A stretch of DNA of 64,000 nt from Prorocentrum cordatum (taxonomy: Eukaryota; Sar; Dinophyceae; Prorocentrales; Prorocentraceae). Shown here in pieces: positions 1 through 10,808 of this stretch; position 1 is the first letter of the stretch, and every line of letters starts with the position of its first letter. Under the pieces are notes generated by a model, which saw only the letters and a list, made by a program, of their open reading frames with translations, made no database searches and was not told the origin of the DNA. Where the stretch lies: contig CAUYUJ010014194.1 in NCBI GenBank assembly GCA_963575745.1, positions 367,001 to 431,000 on the forward strand, given 5' to 3'. Both the position numbers and the translations under genes were made by a program.

Positions 1-3000
1 ACAAGTCTGCGATGGACGCCGATGGCAAGAGGGCCCGCGAAAGTTGCCGGGGATGGAAATTCAACGAATCGTTGCCCCAGTTTGGAGAATGCCACGCACG
101 TGGAGACTCCGTTTTAAAAAGGGGACAACGACCTCGATGCAAGGTGGGAGAGCGGCGCATTTCTGGGAGCGCACGAAACCAGCCAAGAGCTCATCATTGG
201 CACTCCAGGGGGCGCCATGAAGTCTCGCGGCTTCTAGCGACGTGAAAGGGTTGCCCTAGCAACCGGACCTGAACGCGCGTGGAATGGAGTTTAGAGCCAG
301 AGTGATATCACCAATGGCGGTGCCCAGTCAAGGTTCAGTTGCAAATGCCCGGCCGCGAGTGGCTCGAGGAATCGCGGCGAGGAGGTCGGAGTGCAGGGCC
401 GCGGGGCCTGCGTTGGGCTGTCGCGGTCGCGCGGCGCTAGTCAGAGGAGACGCGGGCCGCAAACCAGACAGTGCAGGACGTCGACGGCGCTTTGCCCAAT
501 GGTTTACAAGACAAGACGGCCCGAACATCCAGGAAATATTGGCGGCGTCTCCGCTGGGGGTGGAGTCCGGCAGTTTCCGGCGGGGCAAGGGCGCGAAGGG
601 CCCGTCAGAGGGCGACTGGGCTGTAAAAATGAAAATTGACAATTCGATGGCGTCGTGGGCCCGGAAACAGAATGCGCGCGCCTACGGCCATCGGGGTTGG
701 GGCCCCCGAGCGATTGTGCAGTGAGCAACTTGTGGAATTGAGGATGCAATCGACGGTTGGGGAGATGAGGTGAAAGGGGCTGGCGAGGGCCTTGGGCGGG
801 ATGGATTGAGTTTCGCGTTATCTCCGGGGGCGATGGCGACGGGCGACCTGTTAACGTTACCCCGCCAAGGTCAGCAGGAGAAGTCAGAGAGGAAGACGAG
901 GAGGACTAAGAAATGCAGCAAGGGAGTTCAGGATTCGCAGCGGGCGAGAAGCCCGACGACGTGAACATGGGGGCCACTGCGCCCGGGCAGGGGAACAAAT
1001 GACGCGATCATATGAACGCCGACGAGATGCCGCCCAGTAGAGATGGCAGACTTTGACGCCGACATAGCGGGGAGGTCTCCCAGAGTCTCCCAGTGCCGAT
1101 TAGGATGTCATCAACAGGTCAGCGAAATCAGGAGAGCCGTCAGGTTGCGCGGCAAAGGCCGGCGCGACTCGCTGGCCCGCGTTCGCGAAGCTTGCTCGCC
1201 AGTCCGAGTCGCTGGCGCGGCGGAGCGATTGGACTCGCGCCTGGTTAGCTATGGACTGGACTACGCGCGATGCTAATGGAGCCCATGGGGCGTCAACTGC
1301 GAGGTGACGCGATCGAGGGCGCAGGAGATCATCAGCGCTGGGATTATATGGGGCACCGAGAAAAGTTGTTATGTTTTCTTTGTGAACGCCCTGCGGGGGC
1401 CTCGAGCTGGGCCGCGTCGCCAACGCAGGCAATGCTGACGCGTCAAGGCGCGCGCGCGGGGGCGACCTGCGCCGTCATGGCCGGGGGCGGGCCGCGAAAA
1501 GAAAAGGACGCGCTAATAAAGAAGCCCATTCGGTTCATGTATTACAGCCCCTGCATCGGGAGGGCACTCGGCGCGAGATGTCAAGGTCGGCGTCGACGCG
1601 CCCAGCCGCGTCAGTGGTTTTGTGTGGCGCGTCGGCGCCGGGGAGGTTGAGCTCTGGAGGCCCGCGGGGCACGTGGGAGCGTTGCTGAAGCGCGGTCAGT
1701 TGCCGGGGGGGGCGCGCGCGTCGCCCGCCGCGAAGATGGCCGGGCGCGCGCCTGGGGCGACGCATCAGGAAGCGAGCTCGATCCAGCTGTCGCGTCAAAT
1801 CTAGGGGGGGAGATGGGGCAATTCAGGGGGCGCGAGGTCTGCATGGAAGTGAAGGAGGAGTGAAAGTGGTTTTTTCCAGCAAAGCCCCCATCGGTAGGAG
1901 GTGGATTGATATCAACGAGGTCGACGAGGCCCATCCTGATTACCGATCCTGGGTCGTGGCCCAGCAAGTTTTAGATGTACTTCAAATTCAGAGAACATGT
2001 TTGCAGCCACACCTCAATTTGCAGCCCAAATCTGTTACTCCCAGCGGCAATTGTCGAGGTAATTTTACATGACCGATGGGGAGGCGCGAGGCATCGCTGA
2101 TGCCGGGGTTTACAGATGCCAAGCAGGCATGCTTTTACGCTGGGCCAAGCAGGACATGGATCTCCATCGGGTTACCCGAGAAAGATCACCATCTGGGCGC
2201 GCGCGGAAGACGGGGAGCCCATGTGCGGCACTCGGGGCGCCGCCAGCAATCGGGAAGACCGCTGCGCGGATTTTGCACGCGGCAGTGGTTTTGACATCGG
2301 GGAGGCGTCGCCATGCGCGCGTTGAACGTAACCTTGACGCTGCCAACAGCTCATGAAGGCGATTGTAGCGTTATTGGATGCCGATCCTTGATCCTGACTG
2401 GCTCGAAGTTTAATCCAGGACAGGCTTGGATCAGGGTCAGCAAGTTGGAGGTAAGTCCAGGCACTCATGCCGAATTGTGGACATGAGCCGAGATGGGTTG
2501 CGGCACGTGGCGGGCCGAAGGGATGCTTGGATATTTGTTAGAGAGTTAGGCCTGGGGCAGTGCAAAGTGACGCGTGCGTTGCCAAGTGAAAGGCAGCCTG
2601 ACGAAGAAGAAGAAGAGGAGGAGGCCCTGCCAATCCACCAGGTTCAACGATGCCAGGATTAGGTGGCCAGGGTAAAATATCTGGCGTAAGACCGCCCGGG
2701 CATGCAAGTCTCAGTCAAGGAGCTTGCGAGCCTTATGTCAGCCCCATGCCGAGTTGCGCGAAAAAGCCCGTCAATAACCACGACAGATGCGAGTATCAGC
2801 ATTTGACTCAAGGATCTCCTAAGGTCCTGAGGAGATAACCGCGTGGACTAACACCGGCTATGCTGGTCGCCAGAAAACACGTAAGTCAACGAGCGTAGGA
2901 ATAGTTCTGTGGGGATGCCATTTGAGCAAATCGTGGCTCTCGACGCAGAGCGCAGTGGCACAACCTTCTGAAGAAGCAGAGTATAGCGGCATGTTGAAAG

Positions 3001-3180
3001 GCAGATCAGCATCTGTAGGGCTTCGAGCAGTTCTCAACGCTCCGATGGCTGAGTGTGGCATCCCTTTAAGAGGCGGTGCCAGCGCAGCCATTGCAATTGC
3101 AAGCCGGCGAGCGCTAGGACAACTCAGACACATTGAGGTTTCCGTCAGTTTTTGTTTCAAGATAATGTGCGACGAGGAGA
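1..3180. other. intergenic, no recognisable gene
   Basis: The first 1.85 kb is very GC-rich, and ORFs up to about 125 codons occur on both strands as expected by chance at this composition. None shows a recognisable domain, signal peptide or repeat. From about 1.85 to 3.2 kb the base composition is more balanced. The only low-complexity stretch is a short GAA/GAG run near 2603-2624. I see no RNA gene and no transposon ends. Confidence 0.5.
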
Positions 3181-4011
3181 CATCATAGTGGTTGAAGTAG
3201 GATTTCTGGAGAACCTCGCAGACGATTCATCGAAATACGTGAGGAGGGATAGCATGTCCACCAACATGCGAGGTACCAACCAACATCGTGTTAACCGAAG
3301 ACACGAGCTGGCGCCCGCGACGGAGGCTTAGCTTAACCCGTCTCACAGTTATCATCGCGCGCCGATTCTCCGGATACTTGAGCTCATGATCGTGTGAGAC
3401 CCAGGTGCTCGCAACGCGATTTATATATGAACGACTGAAGAAGATGTTGACCGTCTAGCATGCCTTGGAGTTTTGCGGCGCCTAGAAATAGTCCACCGCG
3501 TGCTAGCCCAAGTCAGTGTCGACTTCTGTTTCCGCGCCTTGGTTCACTTCATTCGATCACTTGCCTTGCTGAGATGGAGTCGTGGCTGCGCTGCTTGCTT
3601 CTTCCGAACTTTTCCGTTGCCCAGTCGCGTTGGCTGTGCATATCTCACCCGTCTCCACATTTGGCTTGTTTGCCCAGGGGTGGTGGTAGTATATCGTGCT
3701 TCGGCCGGGTGAGATGCTCCGTAGAGTTCGCGTGGTGTGAAAGAATCAGATCTCGGCAAGTGGGATAGCAGCTGTTGTGCAATGCAACCATGCGGCCCAC
3801 TTACTGCTATCACCCAGAGAAGCAAGGCTCCTGTCATATTTCCAAGAAGAGGAGGCAATCTCGTTTCTGATCGCACCCACCACTGAGGCGCCCGTCAGGC
3901 CGAGAGACCTGCGCGCCCGTCCACAATCGACTCGCTACACGCATTTCGCCGAAATCAAGCGCACAATTATATAGAAAGTCTGACGCAGTTGCCGCCCGGC
4001 GTCTGTTTAAA
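3181..4011. other. upstream flank of the rubredoxin-like gene
   Basis: No gene was recognised. The stretch has moderate GC and only short overlapping ORFs. It should hold the 5' untranslated region and trans-splice acceptor of the gene starting at 4012. I find no convincing spliced-leader relict and no TATA-like promoter here; dinoflagellate promoters usually lack TATA boxes. Confidence 0.4.
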
Positions 4012-4740
4012 ATGGTCGGTAGGACGTGTTCGGCTTCCCTGCCAGTGGTTACTTTATTTTTCGGTGCTGCAGCGCTGCTGATTCTCGGCGACGCCAACGC
4101 CTTCGTAGCAGGCCACGGGGCGATCCCCACAGCCACTGCACAGGCGGGCGTGGCCCAAGTGGTTCGTGGCGACGTCATTGCGCGTCGTGCCAAAGAGTAT
4201 TGGGAGGCCAAGTGGATTTGCGCGGACTGCGGCTACACGTACAACGAGCGATCCTTCGGTTCCAAGTTCGAGGACCTCCACATGGGCTTCAAGCGCCCCG
4301 CATGCGCAGCCCCCCGCCGGCGGTTCGCGCGCAAGTTGGGATACAAGGTTGGCGCCGCCTTCGACGGCGAAAACACCCCGATCATCATTTTCTCGGTCGT
4401 CGCGCTGGCCGCGGTTGTCGCCATCGCCTGTTGGGCCCTGAACTGGGCGGCCGCGGGTGCGCTACAGTTGCGCCGCGCTGCCCGCATGCCCGCCTTGCCC
4501 GTGCGTCACGCCGTGACGGTCACGGTGCCCTCCCTGACTGCTGGGGCTTCTGGCTGGGCCGAACGCCAGCTGCCTTTCCAGCTCCGACCCTCCCCGCTGC
4601 GCGACCTTCGAGGCCCAGATTTGGCAGGGCGAAGTTTTCGTGGTCGCACGGAGCCTCCTGCTGCCGCCGACCTTGTGTATGCTACGCTGGTTGCACAAAA
4701 CACAAATTCGATTCGTCTCCCGCGAGACGCTGTGATCTAG
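4012..4740 (+). CDS. plastid-targeted rubredoxin-like membrane protein
   Basis: The ORF has 242 codons. Residues 1-30 form a signal peptide (hydrophobic core about 11-26), followed at once by F31-V32-A33-G34, the Phe motif that begins the transit peptide in dinoflagellate bipartite plastid presequences. Residues 68-108 are a rubredoxin-type domain: W68, the first metal knuckle C70-x-x-C73-G-Y, a central FEDL, then R95-P-A-C98 and the basic tail APRRRFARK. A membrane helix spans about 122-145. A rubredoxin domain followed by a C-terminal helix is the layout of the RubA/RBD1 family, which assists photosystem II assembly in thylakoids; membership is inferred. R95 stands where the third Fe-binding Cys should be. 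Residues after about 150 look non-conserved, so the true end may lie near 4460, or an unrecognised intron or frameshift may follow. The ATG at 4012 was chosen because it gives the complete signal peptide. Confidence 0.72.
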   Translation: MVGRTCSASLPVVTLFFGAAALLILGDANAFVAGHGAIPTATAQAGVAQVVRGDVIARRAKEYWEAKWICADCGYTYNERSFGSKFEDLHMGFKRPACAAPRRRFARKLGYKVGAAFDGENTPIIIFSVVALAAVVAIACWALNWAAAGALQLRRAARMPALPVRHAVTVTVPSLTAGASGWAERQLPFQLRPSPLRDLRGPDLAGRSFRGRTEPPAAADLVYATLVAQNTNSIRLPRDAVI

Positions 4741-4763
4741 GAAGGAGAGGGGGAGCAGTGGGA

Positions 4764-5061
4764 TGATGATAATGACGACGATGCTGCTGCTGCTGCTGAT
4801 GATGATGATAATGATGGTGATCATGATGATGATTGTGATGGTGATGGTGGTGACGATAACGATTACGATGACGAGGGCGAGGACGATACTGATGAAGAAC
4901 ATGCTGATGATGATGATGCTGCTGATGATGATGATGATGATGATGGCGACGACGATGGTGATGACGATGATGACGACGACGACGACCATGATGATGATGA
5001 TGGTCATCATGGTGATGTTGATGACGATGATGATAATGATGATTGCGATGCTGATGTTGAC

Positions 5062-5104
<43 letters not shown>

Positions 5105-5163
5105 GTCATCATGGTGATGTTGATGACGATGATGATAATGATGATTGCGATGCTGATGTTGAC

Positions 5164-5221
<58 letters not shown>

Positions 5222-5340
5222 ATGATGATGATGATGGTGATGATGGTGATGATGGTGGTGATGGTGATGGTCATCGTGATGGTGATGGTGATGGCGATGG
5301 TGATAATGACCATGATGATGGTGGTTATGATGAGGAGTAA
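4764..5340. repeat. imperfect GAT trinucleotide array 1
   Basis: About 580 bp of interrupted GAT/GAC/GGT triplets. ORFs on both strands are low-complexity (Met/Asp-rich or Ile-rich) and are not proteins. A 102-bp block is tandemly duplicated inside it (5001-5102 and 5103-5204). It starts about 25 bp after the rubredoxin-like ORF, so it could lie in that gene's 3' flank. Confidence 0.95.
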
Positions 5341-6089
5341 GAGGAGAATGACAACTTCGACTACGACGATGATGACCATGAGGAAGAGGGGGAAGAGGTG
5401 GATGAGGGGGACTTGTGTCAGCGTGTGGTTGGGGTATGATGCCCCTCCACCCGTTGGCTGGTGAATCTGTCCCGCGGGCGGTGGTGTTAGTTACGTGCGT
5501 CGGCAGATGGCGCGTAGGCCGTCATGGATGAGCACAAACCACGCGGCGCGTCCGAGCTGGAGCAGCCCTTCTTCGTGCACGGTGGCAAGATTTTGAATGG
5601 TGTGTGTGTGTGTAAATCTGGGCTCTGTCAAAGGGCCCAGCGAGTTGCTTATTTGATTCGGCAGTTTGCGCTGCCTGCTGCAAGGGGCTTGCAAGCGTGC
5701 TTCGCTCGAGGTTTCGCAGGCCTGTGTAGCATTGCCCATCGATCCCTTCCACTTTATGATGCCCGGCTTCGTTCGCTTTTGGGGTTCCTGTGTCCCCCTG
5801 CGTCGCTCTCGCGGCATGCCTGCAGCATTTCTTCTCCACTCCTCCTCGCCCCCCCTGTGTAGCGGAGCCGCTTGTGTCGCGCCAGTCGATTGCCTTCTCG
5901 GCGGTCCGCGCCCGCTCTGATCACGGCCGCGGTCAGGATGCGCCCTACATGAAACCATTTTCCGCCGCATATTGCCCGAGACCGAACATTTTGTGTTGAA
6001 TCACGCTCCGCTGGTGTTTTTGTAAATCGCAGGCTGGCACTTGGGGAAGAGAGTGAGGACGATGGGTAGGAAGGGGATCAGACGATCTG
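5341..6089. other. intergenic between two GAT arrays
   Basis: No gene recognised. A short GT run lies at 5600-5613. ORFs of up to 159 codons are antisense or shadow frames with no domain. The stretch separates two GAT arrays of the same orientation. Confidence 0.5.
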
Positions 6090-6285
6090 GTGTATAATGA
6101 TTGTGGTGATGATGCTGCTGATGCTGATGTTGATGCTGCTGTTGCTGATGATGTTGGTGCGGCTGATGACGTGACGAGGATGGGGATGATGATGGCGATG
6201 ATGATGAAGATGATGATAATGATGCTGCTGCTGATGATGATGACGATGATGGCGATGATGATGACGATGATGACGACGATGATGA

Positions 6286-6320
<35 letters not shown>

Positions 6321-6371
6321 CTGAGTATGATGATGATGCTGCTGCTGCTGATGATGATGACGCTGGTATGG

Positions 6372-6442
<71 letters not shown>

Positions 6443-6466
6443 TCGATGGTGACGGTGATGGTGATG
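6090..6466. repeat. imperfect GAT trinucleotide array 2
   Basis: About 375 bp of GAT-type triplets with GCT and GGT interruptions and a nearly pure GAT run at 6370-6442. The GAT strand is +, as in array 1. The overlapping His-, Ser- and Ile-rich minus-strand ORFs are translations of the repeat. Confidence 0.95.
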
Positions 6467-6749
6467 ATGAGGAAGAGGAGAACGCATATGTCGTTCTCGT
6501 GATGAAGAGGATCAGGAAGCAGAAGCATGAGCAGGAGGAAACACATGATATGGCAGATGGGTTAGCAGGACTAGGAGTGATGAGAGTAGAATGAGGAGGA
6601 AGAGAAGGGGGAGGTAGTCGGTCGCTGTGCCGTCCGCTTGCCGCTGGTCGCAGCGACCTTCCCATAGCGTGGCAGAGCAGTTGGCACAGACTGGGGGGCG
6701 GAGGGGGGCTGTTCAAAATATGTGGGAAAAGTAGAGCTTTGGACATACC

Positions 6750-6772
6750 TCCGTAGCACTTGGGGGCTCAAG
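6750..6772 (+). other. degenerate spliced-leader relict
   Basis: The 23 bases open with TCCGTAGC, identical to the start of the dinoflagellate spliced leader, and close with GGCTCAAG, identical to its end. The middle is altered and one base longer (ACTTGGG-type instead of CATTTT). It lies on the + strand 52 nt before the ATG at 6825. Relict leaders upstream of genes are known in dinoflagellates, where trans-spliced mRNAs have been reverse-transcribed and reinserted. The position just before an ORF makes a chance match unlikely. Confidence 0.6.
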
Positions 6773-6824
6773 CGTTTCTGCCCGAGCAGCGCTGGCGAGC
6801 GACTTTCCGTGGGAGGCACTAGCG

Positions 6825-7199
6825 ATGCAGCAGGAGGAGCCGAAGGCCGCCAGCACCGAACCTGCGGAGGGCGGCATCGCGCCCAAGGAGGCGGCGCCCG
6901 CCGGCCCCGTGCTCGAGACGTACGACTGCCACGTGTCCTTCGGGAGCTGAACTGGAGTAGGCTTCCGTCCGAGCCCCTTCACCCGCCAGGGCGGGAGCGG
7001 CATGCCGTTTGTGAAGAACGGCGAGCTGTTGCGGGGCGAAGTGGTCACGAAGGGCTCCGAGAAGTTCCTCAAGGTGCACGAGATAAAGAGGAAGGGGGCC
7101 GCGGGGTTTCAGCCAGTGACGGGGGAGCAGTGGATGCCCTTCGACGGGGGCAAGTTTAACGGGGGTCAGTGGCTGCACGAGGTGCTCGGGGAGAAGTAG
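6825..7199 (+). CDS. small protein with one in-frame TGA, probable retroposed gene
   Basis: A single reading frame of 125 codons (124 residues if read through) runs from the ATG at 6825 to the TAG at 7197, broken only by a TGA at 6948-6950 (codon 42). Before it lies an Ala/Pro/Glu-rich leader ending ETYDCHVSFGS. After it the frame continues TGVGFRPSPF and then a compact basic domain with GELLRGEVV, EKFLKVHEIKRKG, QWMPFD and GGQWLHEV. Alternating hydrophobic residues and Trp suggest a small beta-rich, SH3-like fold, but I do not recognise the family. The relict SL 52 nt upstream points to an origin as a reverse-transcribed mRNA and supports this start. TGA could be a mutated Trp codon (TGG), a selenocysteine codon or a sequencing error. 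An ATG at 7002 begins the second part alone. Confidence 0.55.
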
Positions 7200-7392
7200 G
7201 TCAGGCGCGCGTCCCTCGCTCCTCCCCCACCCTCCCCGCCCGCCTCGGGCGGAGGCGGCTACGTACACAGTTTTCGTGCATTGGTCCCGGCTGCGCTGAA
7301 GATTCGAAGCCTGTCGGGGTTCCTGCGCCATCATATCTTTTTCTCCTGCGATTCTGCGACCGTTTCGGCACCTCCGCGCGCCTGGCCTTGCC

Positions 7393-7482
7393 GAGGAGTA
7401 GGAGTAGGAAGAGAAGGAGGTGGAGGAGGAGGGAGGAGGAGGAGGAGGTAGAGGTGGAGGAGGAGGAGGAGGAGGAGGTAGA
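7393..7482. repeat. GGA-rich purine tract
   Basis: Imperfect GGAGGA repeat of about 90 bp, 200 bp past the small gene; no coding value. Confidence 0.9.
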
Positions 7483-7821
7483 GTCAGGGAAAGGAGGGGA
7501 GGGGATGCAGGGTCGGGGTGACGGTGCCGCGTCCTGAGCGGGTGGAGGTGGTCGTGTCCCAGTTGTTGCGCAGAATGGTGACGCTCTCACAGCGGGGCCT
7601 ATTGGGTCCACGCTGTCTGTGCGGATGCGCGCTGTGCGGGGAGCGCCCCCTTCCCACGGGTGCCATCATATCCGGGCGTCGCAAAAAAAGGAGACGGATT
7701 CGGAATTACAGGCTGCTCTGAAATATGTGCACGCGTATACAGAGTTGTTGCCAGACAGGGCAGAATCACGACGCAGCTGGTGCGAGGCTAACTATCTTTT
7801 TACTGAGACGCTTTCAAAGCC

Positions 7822-8085
7822 AATCGGACCACATTCGGGACACCATCGAACACCAATCGAAACGGACATGGGAGACCATCGAACATCAATCGGGACACCA
7901 CCAGGACACTATCGAACACCAGTCGAAGCACATTCGGGACACTATCGAGTACCAACCGAACACACATTCGGGACCCCATCGCCAACTAATCGGGGCCGAT
8001 GCACACACCATCAACAGCCAATCGGGGCACCATCGGGACACGATCGAAAATCAATCGGTATGCTCCCAGGTAGTAATTTCGAGAC
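7822..8085. repeat. 33-bp minisatellite, about 8 degenerate units
   Basis: Units begin with AATCGG or a close variant at 7822, 7855, 7888, 7921, 7954, 7988, 8020 and 8053, so the period is 33 bp with occasional 32 or 34. Each unit carries CATCGAACACC-like text. As 33 is a multiple of three, one + frame reads an 11-residue repeat like DTIEHQSKHIR from 7822 to about 8060, but the other + frames and a minus frame are also largely open. No start context or domain supports a gene. Confidence 0.85.
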
Positions 8086-9204
8086 ACGATCGATAGTCAA
8101 TAGGGACAACCGCGGGACGCCCGCAGGACAAATTGCCGGACGATTTGGGGGAGTGCAGTGGGCACGGGGGGCGGGATGTAAGGGGAGGGGGTGCAGCATC
8201 GTTGAGATGTGCTGTTTTGTGGGAGGGACCAGCGAGCCTCGCCTCGCCCTCACGCCGGACACCGATCGAAATTGAAATTCGATTTCCTGGTGGGGGGCCG
8301 TCTGCGTCGACCGTTTCCGTTCTTCTCTAGTGTTGCGAGTGGGCCCGTCCTGGGGGTCTTTTGGTGCGGTCTCTTGGGGGTCTCTTGGGGCGGCTATAGG
8401 CCCTACTTCGGCGGGTCGCCCAGGGGGGAAGGTAGCGGTGGCGGGCCTTCTCAGAAGGCTCAGAAGGCCTCCAGCCTTCTGAGAAGGTTTCTGAATGTTT
8501 TTTTTTCCCCGGAAGACGCAGACGGCTTCGGAAAAGCCCGCCGCCTTCTGAGAAGGCATGCCCCCCTCTCACTTCTCCCCTGACCGCGCCGCCGACTATT
8601 GGGCAGTGTTGGGGCTCACGTCGGCTGTTTGGAGATTGGCGCCGGGGGCCCTTGTGGGTCGTCCTGGGGTCCTCTTGATCGTTCTTGGTCTCTCTTGAGT
8701 CGTCTGGGTCCCTCCTGGGCCCCGCTTGGGGCCCTTGTGGGCGCCATGCGTACCATACTGGGTTGAGTTTCGGGGCCTCTTGGGCCGTCGTGGAGGCTTT
8801 GAAGGCGGAGAAGGCGAGTGTGCCGAATTCGTACAACAACCTGAGTGAATATACGCTCGGGGCCTCTTGGGGGTCCTCTTCGGGCCCCCTGGGGCTGTCG
8901 TGGGAGCCTGCTGCCTTGTCCTGCGGCCACTGTGGACCGTGTTGAGAACCTCTGGGGAACTTCGTGGGGCCATCTTGGCCCGCTTGGGTTGTCTTCGGGG
9001 CACATGTTGAAGGGCTTCACCCTCTGCCGCCGGCCCCCCCTCAGATTGCTTGCATGGCCGCGCTCGGTTTGTAGATTGGCATGTTTTCTTGTCAGTTGGT
9101 AGGCTGTCAACGTGGCGCATTGGTTTGTTATCCAGATTGATACTTGACAGTTGCTTGGGGCTGTTTGCTGGCTGGCTGGTTGCGCCTGTCTGTAACAATA
9201 AAGG
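8086..9204. other. GC-rich repetitive intergenic stretch
   Basis: No gene recognised. The sequence is dominated by G/T-rich phrases such as GGGGCCTCTTGGG and TCGTGGGGCC repeated irregularly, which create a 309-codon low-complexity minus-strand ORF (9525-8596, Pro/Arg/Gly-rich). It has no recognisable domain. A hairpin (8446-8487) lies inside. Confidence 0.5.
8446..8556. repeat. perfect 15-bp hairpin plus a third arm copy
   Basis: 8446-8460 and 8473-8487 are perfect inverted repeats (15 bp, core CCTTCTCAGAAGG and its complement) around a 12-nt loop. A third copy of the right-arm core lies at 8544-8556. The arms are themselves nearly palindromic, so several foldings are possible. Confidence 0.85.
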
Positions 9205-9945
9205 CCTCGGGAGCGCGCTTCTACTGTAGCTTGCAAGGCTTCGGGGCTTCATAAGCGCGCATCCCTGGCTATTTACTAGTATGATTGCCTTCGGGTCCAG
9301 AGCCGAATTCTCAAGAAATGACAAGGGGTACCGAACACCCCCCCCGAATCCATGTCCCACTGCAGAGGCTGATCGTTTTCTCCTCTGGAGTGGCGGTGGC
9401 GCTTTTGGGCAGCCTCCTTGGGATGAGTTCGTGGCCTCGGGGACGCGAGCGCGCCGTGATTCATAAGCGACTGCGGCCTCGGGGCACGAGTCTGTCGAAC
9501 TGCATCCAGGGTCGTCGCCATTCACGGGGGACTGGCCTCGGGGGCGCGAGTTGTCGTGTTTGATTTGTCACAGGGCCCAGAGCCGACTTGTTTGGAAACG
9601 ACGGGAGGGGGTGGGGTGGCGGAAATGTGCCCGCCGAACACATACCCCAATCCATGAAATGGTAGTTTTGTGGTTAGTGGAGAGGGGTGGGGCCTTTCGG
9701 CAGCCGCCGTGGGGTGGGTTCATTGCCTCGGGAGCGCGAACTTGTTTTAACTTATCGAGGGTTGTGGAATCGGGGGCGCAGCCTTCTCGTAATTTACAAA
9801 GGGTTGTGGCCTCGGGAGCGCGAGCCTCGTGTACTTTGCGATGGGTTGTGGCTTGGGGAGCGCTAGTCTGGCACATGGGGTGGTGGCTTCGGGAGCGCTG
9901 GCGTGACATCATTTAGGAGGGCTTGTGTATTCGGGAGTGCGAATA
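9205..9945. repeat. degenerate minisatellite of about 42 bp
   Basis: The phrase GCCTCGGGAGCGCGAG and variants recurs, most regularly at about 9726, 9768, 9810, 9850, 9886 and 9928 (about 42-bp spacing, shrinking to 36-40). Older copies lie at about 9206, 9432, 9474 and 9534. Overlapping ORFs on both strands reflect the repeat. Confidence 0.7.
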
Positions 9946-10031
9946 TTATTATTATTGTTGTTTGTTTGTTTGTTTGTTTGTTTGTTTTTGTGTGTTTGTT
10001 TGTTTGTTTGTTTGTTTGTTTTTGTTTGTTT

Positions 10032-10062
<31 letters not shown>
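9946..10062. repeat. TTTG tetranucleotide and GT dinucleotide tract
   Basis: A short ATT run, then TTTG repeats with a few interruptions, ending in a pure GT run (about 10038-10062). The translated Phe/Val/Cys ORF is not a protein. Confidence 0.95.
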
Positions 10063-10672
10063 CAGGGCCTCCCTAGAAATTCTGAGGATGTGATTCTGGG
10101 GTGGTAGCCGGTTCGTTTTCGGGTTCCCCGTCTCGCGCAGATTTCAGCAACTACACCAGTGGAGCTAGAAAATGCGATGTACACGCCTCTCGTTGCCTTG
10201 CATCCTCGGTTTGGAATCATTCGCGCGTCGTGGAACAAGTGTTCGTGTGTGCCATTGGGAGGACGGTGCCGATCTTCAGATTGGTGTCTTGTGGGGCACG
10301 GTGCAATGATGTGTTCCCATGAGCAAGCGAGTCCGAGCCTGTTGGCGACCTCACGCCTTCAAACATTGTCCTCTCAAGCTCGCCTACTGGCGGTAGGAAG
10401 CTAGTAAAACAACGCAACATTATATCACCCGCAGCAGCCACAACAGCGCAGGGAAAACACGCAACAAAATGTCATCCGCGGGGGCCAGGCCATACCAATA
10501 GCGACGGGAAGAGGATTATAGGAGGGGAGGGAAACGTCATCATGGTGGGCACGATGCGCGTTACGACCGAGATGATGTGCTTCTGGCACTCTTCAAATGT
10601 GTGCGCGTGTGTAGCCGCGATTTTCAGTAATGCGACATTGCCAGCGCAGTCACTCTGCCTAGCCGCCGACGC
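10063..10672. other. intergenic, no gene
   Basis: No gene, repeat or RNA recognised. It ends at the A5(GT)3 stretch at 10673 that looks like the tail of a retro-fragment, so part of it may be a decayed element. Confidence 0.45.
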
Positions 10673-10808
10673 AAAAAGTGTGTAACCGCTCGACCGGCCC
10701 GCGCGCTCGCCAGCCTGCGGACAAAGAGTGCGTGCGTGTGTGTGTCTGTGTGCGTGTGCGTGTGTGTGCGTGTGCGTTTGTGCGTGTGTGTGCGTGTGTG
10801 CGTGTGTG
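10673..10808 (+). repeat. two retro-fragment tails and a long GT tract
   Basis: 10673-10683 reads five A then GTGTGT. After about 37 bp of unrelated GC-rich sequence comes ACAAAGAGTGCG, leading into an 80-bp GT/GC tract (10729-10808). The text before each A-run (CCGCCGACGC, CCTGCGGAC) resembles the end of the fragment at 10809-10950. I read these as 3' ends of short insertions stacked in GT repeats. Confidence 0.5.

Noticed and set aside
2790-2812. Possible SL relict ending ACTCAAG
   Set aside because: Only about half of the positions match and no ORF follows; likely chance.
4763-5464. Long Met-rich + ORF and Ile-rich minus ORF
   Set aside because: They are translations of the GAT microsatellite; the same applies at 6.1, 52.9-55.7 and 61.1-62.3 kb.
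8596-9525. 309-codon minus-strand ORF
   Set aside because: Composition-driven Pro/Arg/Gly text over irregular GC-rich repeats, with competing frames and no domain.
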